Source: Herbaspirillum robiniae (GTDB taxonomy: Bacteria; Pseudomonadota; Gammaproteobacteria; Burkholderiales; Burkholderiaceae_D). From it: a DNA stretch of 64,000 bases. Location: positions 62,001-126,000 of the forward strand of contig NZ_NJGU01000005.1 of NCBI RefSeq assembly GCF_002213415.1, written 5' to 3'. The position numbers were made by a program, and so were the translations under genes. The notes under the pieces were generated by a model that was not told the DNA's origin, ran no database searches, and saw only the letters and a list, made by a program, of their open reading frames with translations. This document shows, piece after piece, positions 35,431 to 43,963 of the stretch (its first letter is position 1; each line of letters begins with the position of its first letter).

Positions 35431-36366
35431 ATGAGCCAGCTTGACCAGTTGAAGCAGTACACCACCATCGTGGCCGACACCGGCGACTTCCAGGCCATGA
35501 AGGCCTTCGCGCCGCAGGACGCCACCACCAATCCCTCGCTGATCCTGAAGGCGGTGCAAAAGGACGAATACAAGCCGCTGCTGGAAAACGTCGTCAAGGC
35601 CAATGCCGGCAAGAGCACCGAACAGATCATCGACCGCCTGCTGATCGCCTTCGGCCTTGAAATCCTGAAACTGATACCGGGTCGCGTCTCCACCGAGACC
35701 GACGCCCGCCTGTCCTTCGACACCGAAGGCACGGTCGCCAAGGGCCGCGAGCTGATCCGTTTGTACGAGGAAGCCGGCATCAAGCGCGAGCGCGTGCTCA
35801 TCAAGATCGCCTCCACCTGGGAAGGCATCCGCGCCGCCGAGATCCTGGAAAAGGAAGGCATCCATTGCAACCTGACCCTGCTGTTCTCGCTGCCGCAGGC
35901 CATCGCCTGCGCCGAGGCGCAGGTGCAGCTGATCTCGCCCTTCGTCGGCCGCATCTACGACTGGTACAAGAAATCCACCGGCCAGGAATACGCCGGCGCC
36001 GACGACCCGGGCGTGCAGTCGGTCAAGGCTGTGTACAACTATTACCGCAAGTTCGGCTATGCCACCGAGGTGATGGGGGCGAGCTTTCGCAACACCTCGC
36101 AGATCGTCGAACTGGCCGGCTGCGACCTGCTGACCATCAGCCCCGAGCTGCTGCAGAAGCTGGCCGACGCCGATGCGCCGGTCGAGCGCAAGCTGAGCCG
36201 CGATGCCGCCCAGGCTGCCGACATCGAACGCATCTCGCTGGATGAAAAGGCCTTCCGCCTGGCCCTGAACGCCGATGCGATGGCGACCGAAAAGCTGGCC
36301 GAAGGCATCCGCCTGTTCGCGGCCGATGCGGTGAAGCTGGACAAGATCGTCGAAGCGCTGCGCTGA
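35431..36366 (+). CDS. tal: Transaldolase
   Basis: The 311-residue protein is a class I transaldolase of the TalA/TalB type: [12 protein letters not shown] near residue 32, [16 protein letters not shown] near 90 and [16 protein letters not shown] near 128 with the Schiff-base lysine. It links the non-oxidative pentose phosphate pathway to glycolysis. It lies 115 bases after hexR; a TACAAT at 35381 could be its own -10, so it may be transcribed separately. The bidirectional terminator follows. Confidence 0.95.
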   Translation: MSQLDQLKQYTTIVADTGDFQAMKAFAPQDATTNPSLILKAVQKDEYKPLLENVVKANAGKSTEQIIDRLLIAFGLEILKLIPGRVSTETDARLSFDTEGTVAKGRELIRLYEEAGIKRERVLIKIASTWEGIRAAEILEKEGIHCNLTLLFSLPQAIACAEAQVQLISPFVGRIYDWYKKSTGQEYAGADDPGVQSVKAVYNYYRKFGYATEVMGASFRNTSQIVELAGCDLLTISPELLQKLADADAPVERKLSRDAAQAADIERISLDEKAFRLALNADAMATEKLAEGIRLFAADAVKLDKIVEALR

Positions 36367-36390
36367 TCGCGCACGACCGCCTTCTGCATC

Positions 36391-36427
36391 AAAAAGGGCC
36401 GCATTCCCCCCGGGAATGCGGCCCTTC
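36391..36427. terminator. Terminator between tal and the lipoprotein gene
   Basis: A stem of about twelve bases (AGGGCCGCATTCC and its complement) encloses a short C-rich loop. Five A on the left give a good T-run for the minus-strand gene; the plus-strand side has a poorer CTTCTT tail. It probably serves both genes. Confidence 0.85.
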
Positions 36428-36455
36428 TTCATTCAAGCATCAGTGCGTCAGACCA

Positions 36456-37256
36456 TCAGCGTGCCAACATTTTCGGCAAGGCCGCGATCACCTTGTCGGC
36501 GCACAGCTGCAGGGTCTCGTCCATCCATTGGCGCACCATGACGTAGTCGTCCTTCATCCAGTCGTCCAATGGGAGGGCCTTCTCCGAGACGCGGTTGCAG
36601 GAGACACGCTCGAAAGGATTCACGGAGAACATGCCCGCGCCCTCCTTCTTCTTGTAGACCTCCAGCTCTGTATTCATCCTGAACTGCTTCGACTCTTCGC
36701 CGGTCAGGCTTTCGTAGATGAGGCGGCTGCTGCCGCCGGCCACGCTGACGGGGTGCTTGTACACTGCCTTGTACTGACTGCGCTTGACATCCATCTCGGC
36801 ATTGAGCTGCTCGCGCAAGTGCGCCGTGAAGTCGGTCGATACCGTATTGCGAATGTTGTTGCGATCCTTCACGTCTTCGATCTTCTCTCCCTTCAGCGAT
36901 TCCTTGCTGAAGCCGCTGAACCCTGCGCCACCGCCGAACGCGAAGGTCAGAATCGCGAGAGCGGTCTGTCCGGCAGCCGCCTTTTGCGTGGTCTCGCTGC
37001 GCACGATCATGATCTCCGTCGGCGTGTCCTTCAAACGACTGCCATCAGGAAAATTGGTGGTGTAAACCACATTCAGCGCGCCGGGGACGGGCTTGGCCGC
37101 ATCCGCCTTCACCCCGTTGTCGGCCGGGCCGCTGGCGCCGGTGGTGGGGGCTGCGGTAGCAGCCGCCGGCGCCGCATCGTTGGCGGCGCGATGGCCGGCG
37201 CAACCGTTGAGGACAATCAGTGAGGCCAGGAAAAGATGCTTCAGGTTTTTTTGCAT
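36456..37256 (-). CDS. Putative lipoprotein of unknown function
   Basis: I do not recognise this 266-residue protein. It begins with a lipoprotein signal ending LNGC (Cys19), then a disordered Ala/Pro/Thr-rich linker to about residue 55. The folded part has NVVYTTNFPDGSRLKDTPTEIMIV, a short Gly-rich hydrophobic segment ILTFAFGGGAGFSGF near 105, DVKDRNNIRNTV and a charged C-terminus with two cysteines (RVSCNR, LQLCADK). The ATG was chosen because it starts the signal; 23 further in-frame codons upstream do not fit. Base composition looks less GC-rich at third positions than the flanking sugar genes, which may mean a different history. It stands alone. Confidence 0.75.
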   Translation of the reverse strand: MQKNLKHLFLASLIVLNGCAGHRAANDAAPAAATAAPTTGASGPADNGVKADAAKPVPGALNVVYTTNFPDGSRLKDTPTEIMIVRSETTQKAAAGQTALAILTFAFGGGAGFSGFSKESLKGEKIEDVKDRNNIRNTVSTDFTAHLREQLNAEMDVKRSQYKAVYKHPVSVAGGSSRLIYESLTGEESKQFRMNTELEVYKKKEGAGMFSVNPFERVSCNRVSEKALPLDDWMKDDYVMVRQWMDETLQLCADKVIAALPKMLAR

Positions 37257-37452
37257 GTTCTTGTTTCGTCGGATGATTGGATAAAGCCGCCCCCTCGCCC
37301 TTCCATCCGGAAAGCGATCGATCAAAAAAGGAGGCGGGAGAGCAGACGAAATCCTTCCTGGCGATGCGCCGCAAGCCTCATGGCCGGCTGCGCCTGCAGT
37401 GACAGATTCCCCCTTGTCTGCGAGGGAGAAATCTTATGCGATGAGAAGACAT

Positions 37453-37468
37453 ATTGTCTATAGACAAT
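37453..37468. promoter_or_regulatory. Perfect 16-base palindrome, operator-like
   Basis: ATTGTCTATAGACAAT is a perfect palindrome in AT-richer sequence. TTGTC-type half-sites are seen for GntR/FCD-type repressors. No gene starts within 150 bases; the nearest is the lipoprotein gene, about 200 bases to the left on the minus strand. Confidence 0.55.
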
Positions 37469-37543
37469 GTTTCAACACGGCATCAGGCGCCGATCCAGAC
37501 AGGGCAGCCCGCATCACCAACGCTGCGCCAACTCTGCGCTCAA

Positions 37544-37570
37544 TAAAAAAGGCAGGCCTCGCGGCCTGCC
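37544..37570 (-). terminator. Terminator of the gntT-gntK-idnO-idnD operon
   Basis: GGCAGGCC and GGCCTGCC pair around a four-base loop; on the minus strand six T follow. It starts 27 bases after the idnD stop. Confidence 0.9.
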
Positions 37571-37596
37571 CTGCATCGACGCACCATCCCGCCGTA

Positions 37597-38634
37597 TCAC
37601 GCGAAGCTGATCTGTACCTTCATCATCTTCGAGCGGTCGCCGGCGATCTCGAAGGCTTCCACCGATTTCTCGATCGGATAGGTGGCCGAGATCAGCGGCT
37701 TCACATCCACCAGCTTCTTGTTCATCAGCTCGACCGCCATCGCGAACTCTTCATGGAAGCGGAACGCGCCGCGCCAGTCCAACTCCTTGCCCACCAGCAG
37801 GTTGGCCGGGAAGTTGATGTCGCCGCCCAGGCCGACCTGCACGATGATCGCCTGCGGGCGCAGCGCTTCCAGCGCGCCGACCAGCGCGCGCTCGTTGCCG
37901 CTGGCTTCGAACAGGACGTCGAAGGTCCCCTTGTCGGCGGCGTAGGCCTTCAGGGCATCGGGTGTCTCGGCCATGTTGACGGCGCGGTCGGCGCCGACCT
38001 TCAGCGCGGTTTCCAGCGGCATCTTCGCCACATCCGTGGCCACCACTTCCAGCGCGCCGGCGCGGCGGGCGGCGATCACCACCAGTGCGCCGATGGGACC
38101 GCAGCCGGTCACCAGCACGCGTTTGCCGACCAGCGGGCCGGCGCGGCGCACCGCGTGCAAGGCCACCGACAGCGGCTCGGCCATGGCGGCTTCGCCGTCG
38201 CTGACGTGGTCGGCCACCACATGCGCCTGCGAACGTTCGATCACGATCTCCTGGCGGAACGCGCCCTGCACGTGCGGGGTGCGCATGGCGCTGCCGTAGA
38301 AGCGCATGTCCAGGCAGTGGTTCTGCTTGCCTTCCTGGCAGTACTTGCAGGCGCCGCAGGGACGGCTGGGCGAGATCGCGATGCGGGTGCCGGGAGCGAT
38401 GTCGGCAATCGCCGAACCGACTTCGGCGATCTGGCCCGAGACCTCATGGCCCAGCACCATCGGCTCCTTGATGCGCACCACGCCGAAACCGCCGTGGTGG
38501 TAGTAGTGCAGGTCCGAGCCGCAGATGCCGCCGGCCTTGACCTTGACCTTCAGTTGCTGCGGCTGCAGCTCGCCGGTGTCCAGTTCCTGGATGCGCAGGT
38601 CGTGCGGCGCGTGGATGACGATGCCTTGTTGCAT
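37597..38634 (-). CDS. idnD: L-idonate 5-dehydrogenase (zinc-type)
   Basis: The 345-residue medium-chain dehydrogenase has AGGICGSDLHYYHHGG near residue 35 and GHEVSG near 62 for the catalytic zinc, CGACKYCQEGKQNHC near 93 for the structural zinc, GCGPIGALVV near 175 for NAD, and DMRFYGSAMRTPHVQG as in IdnD. It oxidises L-idonate to 5-ketogluconate. It follows idnO by 49 bases, in which three Shine-Dalgarno-like decamers occur in tandem. With IdnO and GntK it completes the idonate route to 6-phosphogluconate. Another polyol dehydrogenase is possible but the neighbours fit idonate. Confidence 0.86.
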   Translation of the reverse strand: MQQGIVIHAPHDLRIQELDTGELQPQQLKVKVKAGGICGSDLHYYHHGGFGVVRIKEPMVLGHEVSGQIAEVGSAIADIAPGTRIAISPSRPCGACKYCQEGKQNHCLDMRFYGSAMRTPHVQGAFRQEIVIERSQAHVVADHVSDGEAAMAEPLSVALHAVRRAGPLVGKRVLVTGCGPIGALVVIAARRAGALEVVATDVAKMPLETALKVGADRAVNMAETPDALKAYAADKGTFDVLFEASGNERALVGALEALRPQAIIVQVGLGGDINFPANLLVGKELDWRGAFRFHEEFAMAVELMNKKLVDVKPLISATYPIEKSVEAFEIAGDRSKMMKVQISFA

Positions 38635-38639
38635 GGTGG

Positions 38640-38669
38640 TCTCCTGAGTTGTCCTGAATTGTCCTGAGT
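38640..38669 (-). repeat. Three tandem decamers with CAGGA cores before idnD
   Basis: On the minus strand ACTCAGGACA, ATTCAGGACA and ACTCAGGAGA stand head to tail with a period of exactly ten, ending five bases before the idnD ATG. Only the last is at Shine-Dalgarno distance; the others are potential standby sites. Confidence 0.75.
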
Positions 38670-38683
38670 GCTGCTGATTATTG

Positions 38684-39478
38684 TTAGAGCGTGGCGGTGA
38701 CGCCGCCGTCGACGTAGAGAATGTGACCATTGACGAAGCGCGAGGCGTCGCTGCCGAGGAACACCGCGGCGCCGACCAGGTCCTCGACGTCGCCCCAGCG
38801 GCGCGACGGCGTGCGGCCCACCAGCCAGTCGGTGAACTTGGCGTCGTTGACCAGGGCCATGTTCATCTCGGTCTTGAAGTAGCCCGGGCCCAGGCCGTTG
38901 ACCTGGATGCCGTACTTGCCCCAGTCGATCGCCATGCCCTTGGTGAACATCTTGACCGCGCCCTTGGTGGCCGCGTAAGGCGCGATGCCCGGACGGCCCA
39001 GTTCGCTCTGCACCGAGCAGATGTTGATGATCTTGCCGCGGCCGCGGCCGATCATGTGGCGCGCCACCGCCTGCGCGGCGTAGAACACGCTGTTGAGGTT
39101 GGTGTTGATGATGTCGTGCCAGTCGGATTCCTTGAACTCTTCCAGCGGATTGCGGCGCTGGATGCCGGCGTTGTTGACCAGCACGTCGATGGCGCCGATC
39201 TCGCCCTCGATCTTCTGCACCGCGGCCTTGACCGCCTCGTTCGAGGTAGCGTCGAAGCTGGATTCATGGATGGTGTGGCCTTCGTCGCGCAACTGCTGCG
39301 CCACCTTGGCCAGCTTGCCGGCATCGCGCCCGTTGAGCACGATGGCCGCGCCCGCCTGCGCCATGCCGCGCGCCAGCGCCAGGCCGATGCCGCCCGACGA
39401 TCCGGTGATCAGGGCCAGCTTGCCCTCCAGCGAAAATTGCTTCAGCCCGGCGGGCAGCGCCGCAGTCTTGTCTGTCAT
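38684..39478 (-). CDS. idnO: Gluconate 5-dehydrogenase (SDR family)
   Basis: The 264-residue classical short-chain dehydrogenase has TGSSGGIGLALA near residue 25 for NAD(P), NNAGIQRRNPLEEF near 100, and the catalytic Ser/YAATKGA near 168. VQSELGRPGIAPYAATKGAVKMFTKGMA and the C-terminal NGHILYVDGG are as in IdnO/Gno. It reduces 5-ketogluconate to gluconate. GGAGA precedes the ATG. Third gene of the gluconate/idonate operon. Confidence 0.88.
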   Translation of the reverse strand: MTDKTAALPAGLKQFSLEGKLALITGSSGGIGLALARGMAQAGAAIVLNGRDAGKLAKVAQQLRDEGHTIHESSFDATSNEAVKAAVQKIEGEIGAIDVLVNNAGIQRRNPLEEFKESDWHDIINTNLNSVFYAAQAVARHMIGRGRGKIINICSVQSELGRPGIAPYAATKGAVKMFTKGMAIDWGKYGIQVNGLGPGYFKTEMNMALVNDAKFTDWLVGRTPSRRWGDVEDLVGAAVFLGSDASRFVNGHILYVDGGVTATL

Positions 39479-39515
39479 GTCGTCTCCGTGATTGAGGTGG
39501 GTCGCTACGAATCGA

Positions 39516-41069
39516 TTATTTAGGTTTGACCATCTCGCGCTGGAAGGCGGCGATGGCGTGGTATTCGGGTTCCAGCTTGGCCGGGATGGCCGCGAAGATC
39601 GGTTGCAGGCGACCGTAGACCTTGACCGCGTCGACCTCGGGCTTGTGATGATGGTTGGAGCCGACCATGCCGGAGATCGCCTCCAGCGAATCCACCAGGC
39701 CCAGCGCATAGGCGCCCAGCACGGCCGCGCCCAGGCAGGACGATTCCACGCTCTCGGGCACCATCACCTCCCGGTTGAAGATGTCGGCCATCATCTGGCG
39801 CCACAGCGCCGAACGCGCGAAACCGCCGGTGGCCATCATGCGCTTGGTGGGGCCGACCAGGTCTTCCAGCGCCGGCAGGATGCTGTAGAGGTTGAAGATC
39901 ACGCCTTCCAGCGCGGCGCGGATCATGTGGTGCTTGCCGTGGTGCAGGCCCAGGCCGAAGAAGGAGCCGCGCAGGTCGGCGTTCCACAGCGGCGCGCGCT
40001 CGCCCGCCAGGAAGGGATGGAACAGCAGGCCCTCGGCGCCCGGCGCCACCTTCTCGGCGATGCGGGTCAGCGCTTCATACGGATCGACGCCCTCTTCGCG
40101 CGCGGCGGCGGCTTCGGCCGTGGCCAGCTCGTCGCGCACCCAGCGGAAGATGTTGCCGCCGTTGTTGACCGGGCCGCCCACCACCCAGTGCTTCTCGGTC
40201 AGCGCGTAGCAGAACAGGCGGCCGTGCGGATCGGTCAGCGGTTCGTTGATGACGGTGCGCATGGCGCCGGAGGTGCCGATGGTCACGGCGACGTGGCCGG
40301 TCTCGATGGCGTTTACGCCCAGGTTGGAGAGCACGCCGTCGTTGGCGCCGATGATGAAGGGCGTATCGGTGGCCAGCCCCAGGCGCTGCGCCATGTCAGG
40401 CTTCAACGCCGGCAGGCGGTAGGTGGTCGGCACCGGCCTGGGCAATTGCGCCGCATCGAGCTTCAGCAGCGCCAGCGCGTCCTGGTCCCAGTCCAGCTGG
40501 CGCAGGTTGAACATGCCGGTGGCCGAGGCGATGGAATGGTCCACCACCCACTCGCCGAACAGGCGGAACATCACGTATTCCTTGATGCCCACGAAGCGCG
40601 CCGCCTTGCTGAACACCTCCGGCTTCTCATGGCGCATCCACATCAGCTTGCACAGCGGCGACATCGGGTGAATGGGCGTGCCGGTGCGGCGGTAGATGGC
40701 GTTGCCGTCGAATTCCTTCTTGATGCGCTCGGCCCAGACCGAGGCGCGGATGTCGCCCCAGGTGATGCTGTTGGACAGCAGGCCGTTGGCCTCGTCCAGC
40801 GCGATCACGCTGTGCATGGCGGCGCTGAAGGACAGCAGCGCGATGTCCTGCGGCGTGGCTCCGGCCGCCTTCACCGCGCCGGCGATGGAGCCCAGCGCGG
40901 CCTCGAAGATCTGCTGCGGGTCCTGCTCGGCCATGCCCGGCTCGGTGCACAGCACCGGATACTCCTGCGCGTGCTGCGCGACCACCTTGCCATCCAGGGT
41001 GAAGACGACGGTCTTGGTGCTGGTGGTGCCGAGATCGACGCCGAGCATGTAGCGGGGAGTAGCGGACAT
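39516..41069 (-). CDS. gntK: Gluconokinase, FGGY family
   Basis: The 517-residue protein is a FGGY carbohydrate kinase: GVDLGTTSTKTVVF at residue 9 (phosphate loop), AMHSVIALDE, GDIRASVWAERI, IIGANDGVLSNLG near 265 with the catalytic Asp, and TGGFARSALWRQMMADIF near 410. This is the gram-positive GntK type, not the small P-loop gluconokinase of enterics. It phosphorylates gluconate to 6-phosphogluconate, the Edd substrate. AGGAAA lies nine bases before the ATG. A small hairpin with a short T-run separates it from gntT. Confidence 0.9.
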   Translation of the reverse strand: MSATPRYMLGVDLGTTSTKTVVFTLDGKVVAQHAQEYPVLCTEPGMAEQDPQQIFEAALGSIAGAVKAAGATPQDIALLSFSAAMHSVIALDEANGLLSNSITWGDIRASVWAERIKKEFDGNAIYRRTGTPIHPMSPLCKLMWMRHEKPEVFSKAARFVGIKEYVMFRLFGEWVVDHSIASATGMFNLRQLDWDQDALALLKLDAAQLPRPVPTTYRLPALKPDMAQRLGLATDTPFIIGANDGVLSNLGVNAIETGHVAVTIGTSGAMRTVINEPLTDPHGRLFCYALTEKHWVVGGPVNNGGNIFRWVRDELATAEAAAAREEGVDPYEALTRIAEKVAPGAEGLLFHPFLAGERAPLWNADLRGSFFGLGLHHGKHHMIRAALEGVIFNLYSILPALEDLVGPTKRMMATGGFARSALWRQMMADIFNREVMVPESVESSCLGAAVLGAYALGLVDSLEAISGMVGSNHHHKPEVDAVKVYGRLQPIFAAIPAKLEPEYHAIAAFQREMVKPK

Positions 41070-41090
41070 GATGTTGGTTTCCTTTAAGAC

Positions 41091-41113
41091 AAAAGCCCGG
41101 CGCAAGGCCGGGC
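41091..41113 (-). terminator. Intercistronic partial terminator between gntT and gntK
   Basis: GCCCGGC and GCCGGGC pair around GCAAG-type loop; four T follow on the minus strand. The seven-base stem and short tail suggest partial termination or an mRNA processing barrier rather than a full stop. Confidence 0.6.
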
Positions 41114-41124
41114 GGGTAAAGCGG

Positions 41125-42477
41125 TTACACGACCAGGTTGAGCAGCATGATGAAGATGATAGCAACAACCGAAATCAGGGTTTCCATGAGCGTCCAGGTC
41201 TTGAAGGTTTCGCCCACGCTCATGTTGAAGTATTCCTTGACCAGCCAGAAGCCCGCATCGTTCACATGCGACAGGATCAGCGAGCCGGCGCCGGTGGCCA
41301 GCACCAGCAGTTCCTTGTTGGTACCGGGAATCAGCGCCACCAGCGGCGCCACGATGCCCGCGCCGGTGATGGTGGCGACCGTCGCCGAACCGGTCGCCAC
41401 GCGGATCACGCCGGCCACGAACCAGGCCAGCAGCAGCGGCGAGATCTCCGCATGCACGGCCAGCTGGCCGATGGCGGTGCCCACGCCGGAGTTCACCAGC
41501 ATCTGCTTGAAGCCGCCGCCGGCGCCGATGATCAGCACGATGGCCGCGGTCGGCGCCAGGCTCTGGTCGACGAACTTCAGCACCTGCTGGCGGGTGAAGC
41601 CGCGGGCGATGCCGAAGGTCCAGATCGCCAGCAGCAGCGCCGCCAGCAGCGCCACGATGGGGTTGCCGATGAAGTCCATCAGGTCGCGCAGGGCGTGGCC
41701 TTCGGGCAGGGTGACGTCGACCAGGGTCTTGAGCAACATCAGGAACACCGGCGAGAGCACGGTGATCAGGGTGATGGCGAAGCCCGGCAGGTTCTTGGTC
41801 TGCGGCTCGCGCGCCAGTTGCTCCATCAGCTCGTCAGAGGGCTTGATGTCGACGTACTTGGAAATGAAGGAACCGAACATCGGACCGGCGATGATGACCG
41901 TCGGCAGGCCCACGACCAGGCCGTAGAAGATGGTCTTGCCGATGTCGGCGCCGAAGATGCCGATGGCCAAGAGCGGTCCCGGGTGCGGCGGCACCAGGCC
42001 GTGCATCACCGACAGGCTGGCCAGCATGGGCATGCCGATCTTGAACAGCGGCACGCCCGAACGGCGCGCCACGATGAACACCAGCGGGATCAGCAGCACG
42101 AAGCCGATCTCGAAGAACAGCGGGATGCCGACCAGGAAAGCGCCCATCATCATCGCCCAGTGCACGCGCTCGCGGCCGAAGGCGCGCACCAGCGTCTGCG
42201 AGATCTGGTCGGCGCCGCCGGACTCGGCCATCAGCTTGCCCAGCATGGTGCCCAGGCCCAGCACGATGCCGACGAAGCCGAGCACGCCGCCGAAGCCGTC
42301 CTGGAAGGACTTCACGATCTTGGGCAGCGGCATGCCGGAGATCAGGCCGAGAAAGCCTGAGGTAATGGTCAGTGCGATGAAGGGGTGGATGCGCAGGCGC
42401 GTGATCATCAGGATCAGCGCGGCGATGGCGATGACTGCGTTCAACAGCAAGCTTGCTTCGTGGCTCATGCCCAGCAT
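41125..42477 (-). CDS. gntT: Gluconate permease, GntP family
   Basis: The 450-residue membrane protein has about twelve to fourteen helices and the GntP family features: RIHPFIALTITSGFLGLISGMPLPKIV, GLGTMLGKLMAESGGADQI near 75, GIPLFFEIGFVLLIPL and the loop VMHGLVPPHPGPL near 160, typical of GntT/IdnT, and ATGSATVATITGAG near 360. It imports gluconate or idonate with protons. GGAGATCCC precedes the first ATG; another ATG three codons later is possible. It is first in the operon and its promoter overlaps the gluconate operators. Confidence 0.93.
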   Translation of the reverse strand: MLGMSHEASLLLNAVIAIAALILMITRLRIHPFIALTITSGFLGLISGMPLPKIVKSFQDGFGGVLGFVGIVLGLGTMLGKLMAESGGADQISQTLVRAFGRERVHWAMMMGAFLVGIPLFFEIGFVLLIPLVFIVARRSGVPLFKIGMPMLASLSVMHGLVPPHPGPLLAIGIFGADIGKTIFYGLVVGLPTVIIAGPMFGSFISKYVDIKPSDELMEQLAREPQTKNLPGFAITLITVLSPVFLMLLKTLVDVTLPEGHALRDLMDFIGNPIVALLAALLLAIWTFGIARGFTRQQVLKFVDQSLAPTAAIVLIIGAGGGFKQMLVNSGVGTAIGQLAVHAEISPLLLAWFVAGVIRVATGSATVATITGAGIVAPLVALIPGTNKELLVLATGAGSLILSHVNDAGFWLVKEYFNMSVGETFKTWTLMETLISVVAIIFIMLLNLVV

Positions 42478-42726
42478 GGGATCTCCATATGCCGATAGCC
42501 GACGGCGCGCAGCCCGTGCACGCGGCCGCGCGGCGACAGGCCCCGGCGACCGTCAGGGCGCGGGGGCGTACGTCTCCGGCGGCCGCGCATTGGCGGGCGG
42601 CGCATTCGTCTGCACTATCTTCGTAGTGTTTGTGATGGACGCTCCATGGGGTCAGTCATGAATGCGTCACTTCCTGAGTGTGGTATGCCTCGGCTGCCAC
42701 CGCCGCCGTGTTCCCGGAGGTTCGGA

Positions 42727-42740
42727 TGTTAGCGTTAACA
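42727..42740. promoter_or_regulatory. GntR operator O1
   Basis: TGTTAGCGTTAACA, identical over 14 bases to the operator in the edd leader. It lies just downstream of the predicted gntT start of transcription. Its centre is 24 bases from that of O2. Confidence 0.8.
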
Positions 42741-42749
42741 TGGGGCGCG

Positions 42750-42779
42750 ATGATAACGCTAACATTTTGCATGGGTCAA
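42750..42779 (-). promoter_or_regulatory. Predicted gntT promoter
   Basis: On the minus strand TTGACC and TATCAT are separated by 18 bases. The second operator covers the -10 and part of the spacer, and the first lies just after the expected start, so GntR binding should repress directly. The leader to gntT would be about 260 bases. Confidence 0.6.
42751..42764. promoter_or_regulatory. GntR operator O2
   Basis: TGATAACGCTAACA, one base off the perfect inverse of O1. It overlaps the predicted gntT -10. The spacing to O1 is a little over two helical turns, which allows cooperative binding on nearly the same face. Confidence 0.75.
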
Positions 42780-42904
42780 ACACTTGTTGTGCTGCGCTGC
42801 GGCAGACGGCGGTCGTCGCCGCGCGAAATATTGAACCTGGGAAACGGCTTGCCGTCGCCGCCCGGCGGCGGGCGGGGTATCATGTCGCCAATCCAAAAAT
42901 ACCC

Positions 42905-43963
42905 ATGCCCATGAGCAAGCGCGCAGCACAGAACCACAAGGCATCCGCCATCCCGAAAGGCAGCCGGGCCACCGGCCGGGTCACCATCATCGACGTCGCG
43001 GCCGAAGCCGGCGTCAGCCCGATGACGGTGTCGCGCGCGCTGAAGACGCCGGCGCTGGTGCAGGAGCAATCGCGCGAACGCATCATGGCGGCCATCGACA
43101 AGCTCGGCTACGTGCCCAACCAGGCGGCGGCCACGCTGGCCTCGGCGCGCTCGCAGGTGATCGCGGTGCTGGTGCCGTCGCTGACCAACGCGGTGTTCAT
43201 CGAGACGCTCTCGGGCATTCGCGACTACCTGGCCGAAGCCGGCTACCAGTTCCTGATCGGCGAGACCGGCTATGCGCGCGACAAGGAAGAGCAGCTGATC
43301 TCGACCTACCTGGCCCATGCGCCGGCGGGCTTCCTGCTCTCCAGCAGCGAGCAGCACGAGATCCTGCAAAGCCGCCCGGCCAGCCGCGCCATCCCCGCGG
43401 TGCGCATGTTCGACCTGGGCCGCAGCAACGACGATTTCTCGGTCGGCTTTTCGCAGACCAAGGCCGGTTACGCCGTGGCGCGCCACCTGGCCGAGCGCGG
43501 CTACAAGCGTCCCGCCTTCATCGCCGCCCAGCTCGACCCGCGCATGATGAAGCGCCGCGAGGGCTTCCGCAAAGGCCTGCAGGACGCGGGCATCCAGAGC
43601 GCAGTGGAAGTGCTGCTGCCGCTGCCGACCACGGTCGACATGGGCGCCCAGCTGCTGCGCCGGGTGCTGGACGCCAATCCGGACTGCGACGCCGTGTTCT
43701 GCTGCAACGACGACCTGGCGCTGGGCGCGCTGTTCGAGTGCCAGCGCCGCGGCATCGCGGTACCGGGACGCATGGCGATCGCCGGCTTCAACGACCTCTC
43801 CTGGGCCGCCTGCGCCACGCCCTCCATCACCACCGTGGTCACGCCGCGCTACGACATCGGCTACAAGTCGGCCCGGATGCTGATCAGCCAGCTGCGCGGA
43901 GAAGACATTCCCAAGGGCCGCCTCGACCTCGGCTTTGAACTCGCCGTGCGCGAGAGCACCTGA
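42905..43963 (+). CDS. gntR: GntR, LacI-family gluconate repressor
   Basis: The 352-residue protein has a LacI helix-turn-helix at about residues 25-75 (VTIIDVAAEAGVSPMTVSRALKTPALVQEQSRERIMAAIDKLGYVPNQAAATLAS) and a periplasmic-binding-protein-like effector domain. The short VTIIDVA form and context match GntR/IdnR regulators. It is divergent from gntT-gntK-idnO-idnD with two operators in between; a third at edd indicates wider control. Two ATGs two codons apart are possible starts; neither has a clear Shine-Dalgarno. Confidence 0.9.
   Translation: MPMSKRAAQNHKASAIPKGSRATGRVTIIDVAAEAGVSPMTVSRALKTPALVQEQSRERIMAAIDKLGYVPNQAAATLASARSQVIAVLVPSLTNAVFIETLSGIRDYLAEAGYQFLIGETGYARDKEEQLISTYLAHAPAGFLLSSSEQHEILQSRPASRAIPAVRMFDLGRSNDDFSVGFSQTKAGYAVARHLAERGYKRPAFIAAQLDPRMMKRREGFRKGLQDAGIQSAVEVLLPLPTTVDMGAQLLRRVLDANPDCDAVFCCNDDLALGALFECQRRGIAVPGRMAIAGFNDLSWAACATPSITTVVTPRYDIGYKSARMLISQLRGEDIPKGRLDLGFELAVREST

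Larger units (their letters stand above)
37257..37596. other. Intergenic region with an orphan palindrome and the idnD terminator
   Basis: No credible gene. It holds the promoter region of the lipoprotein gene, a perfect 16-base palindrome at 37453 and, at its right end, the idnD terminator. Confidence 0.6.
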
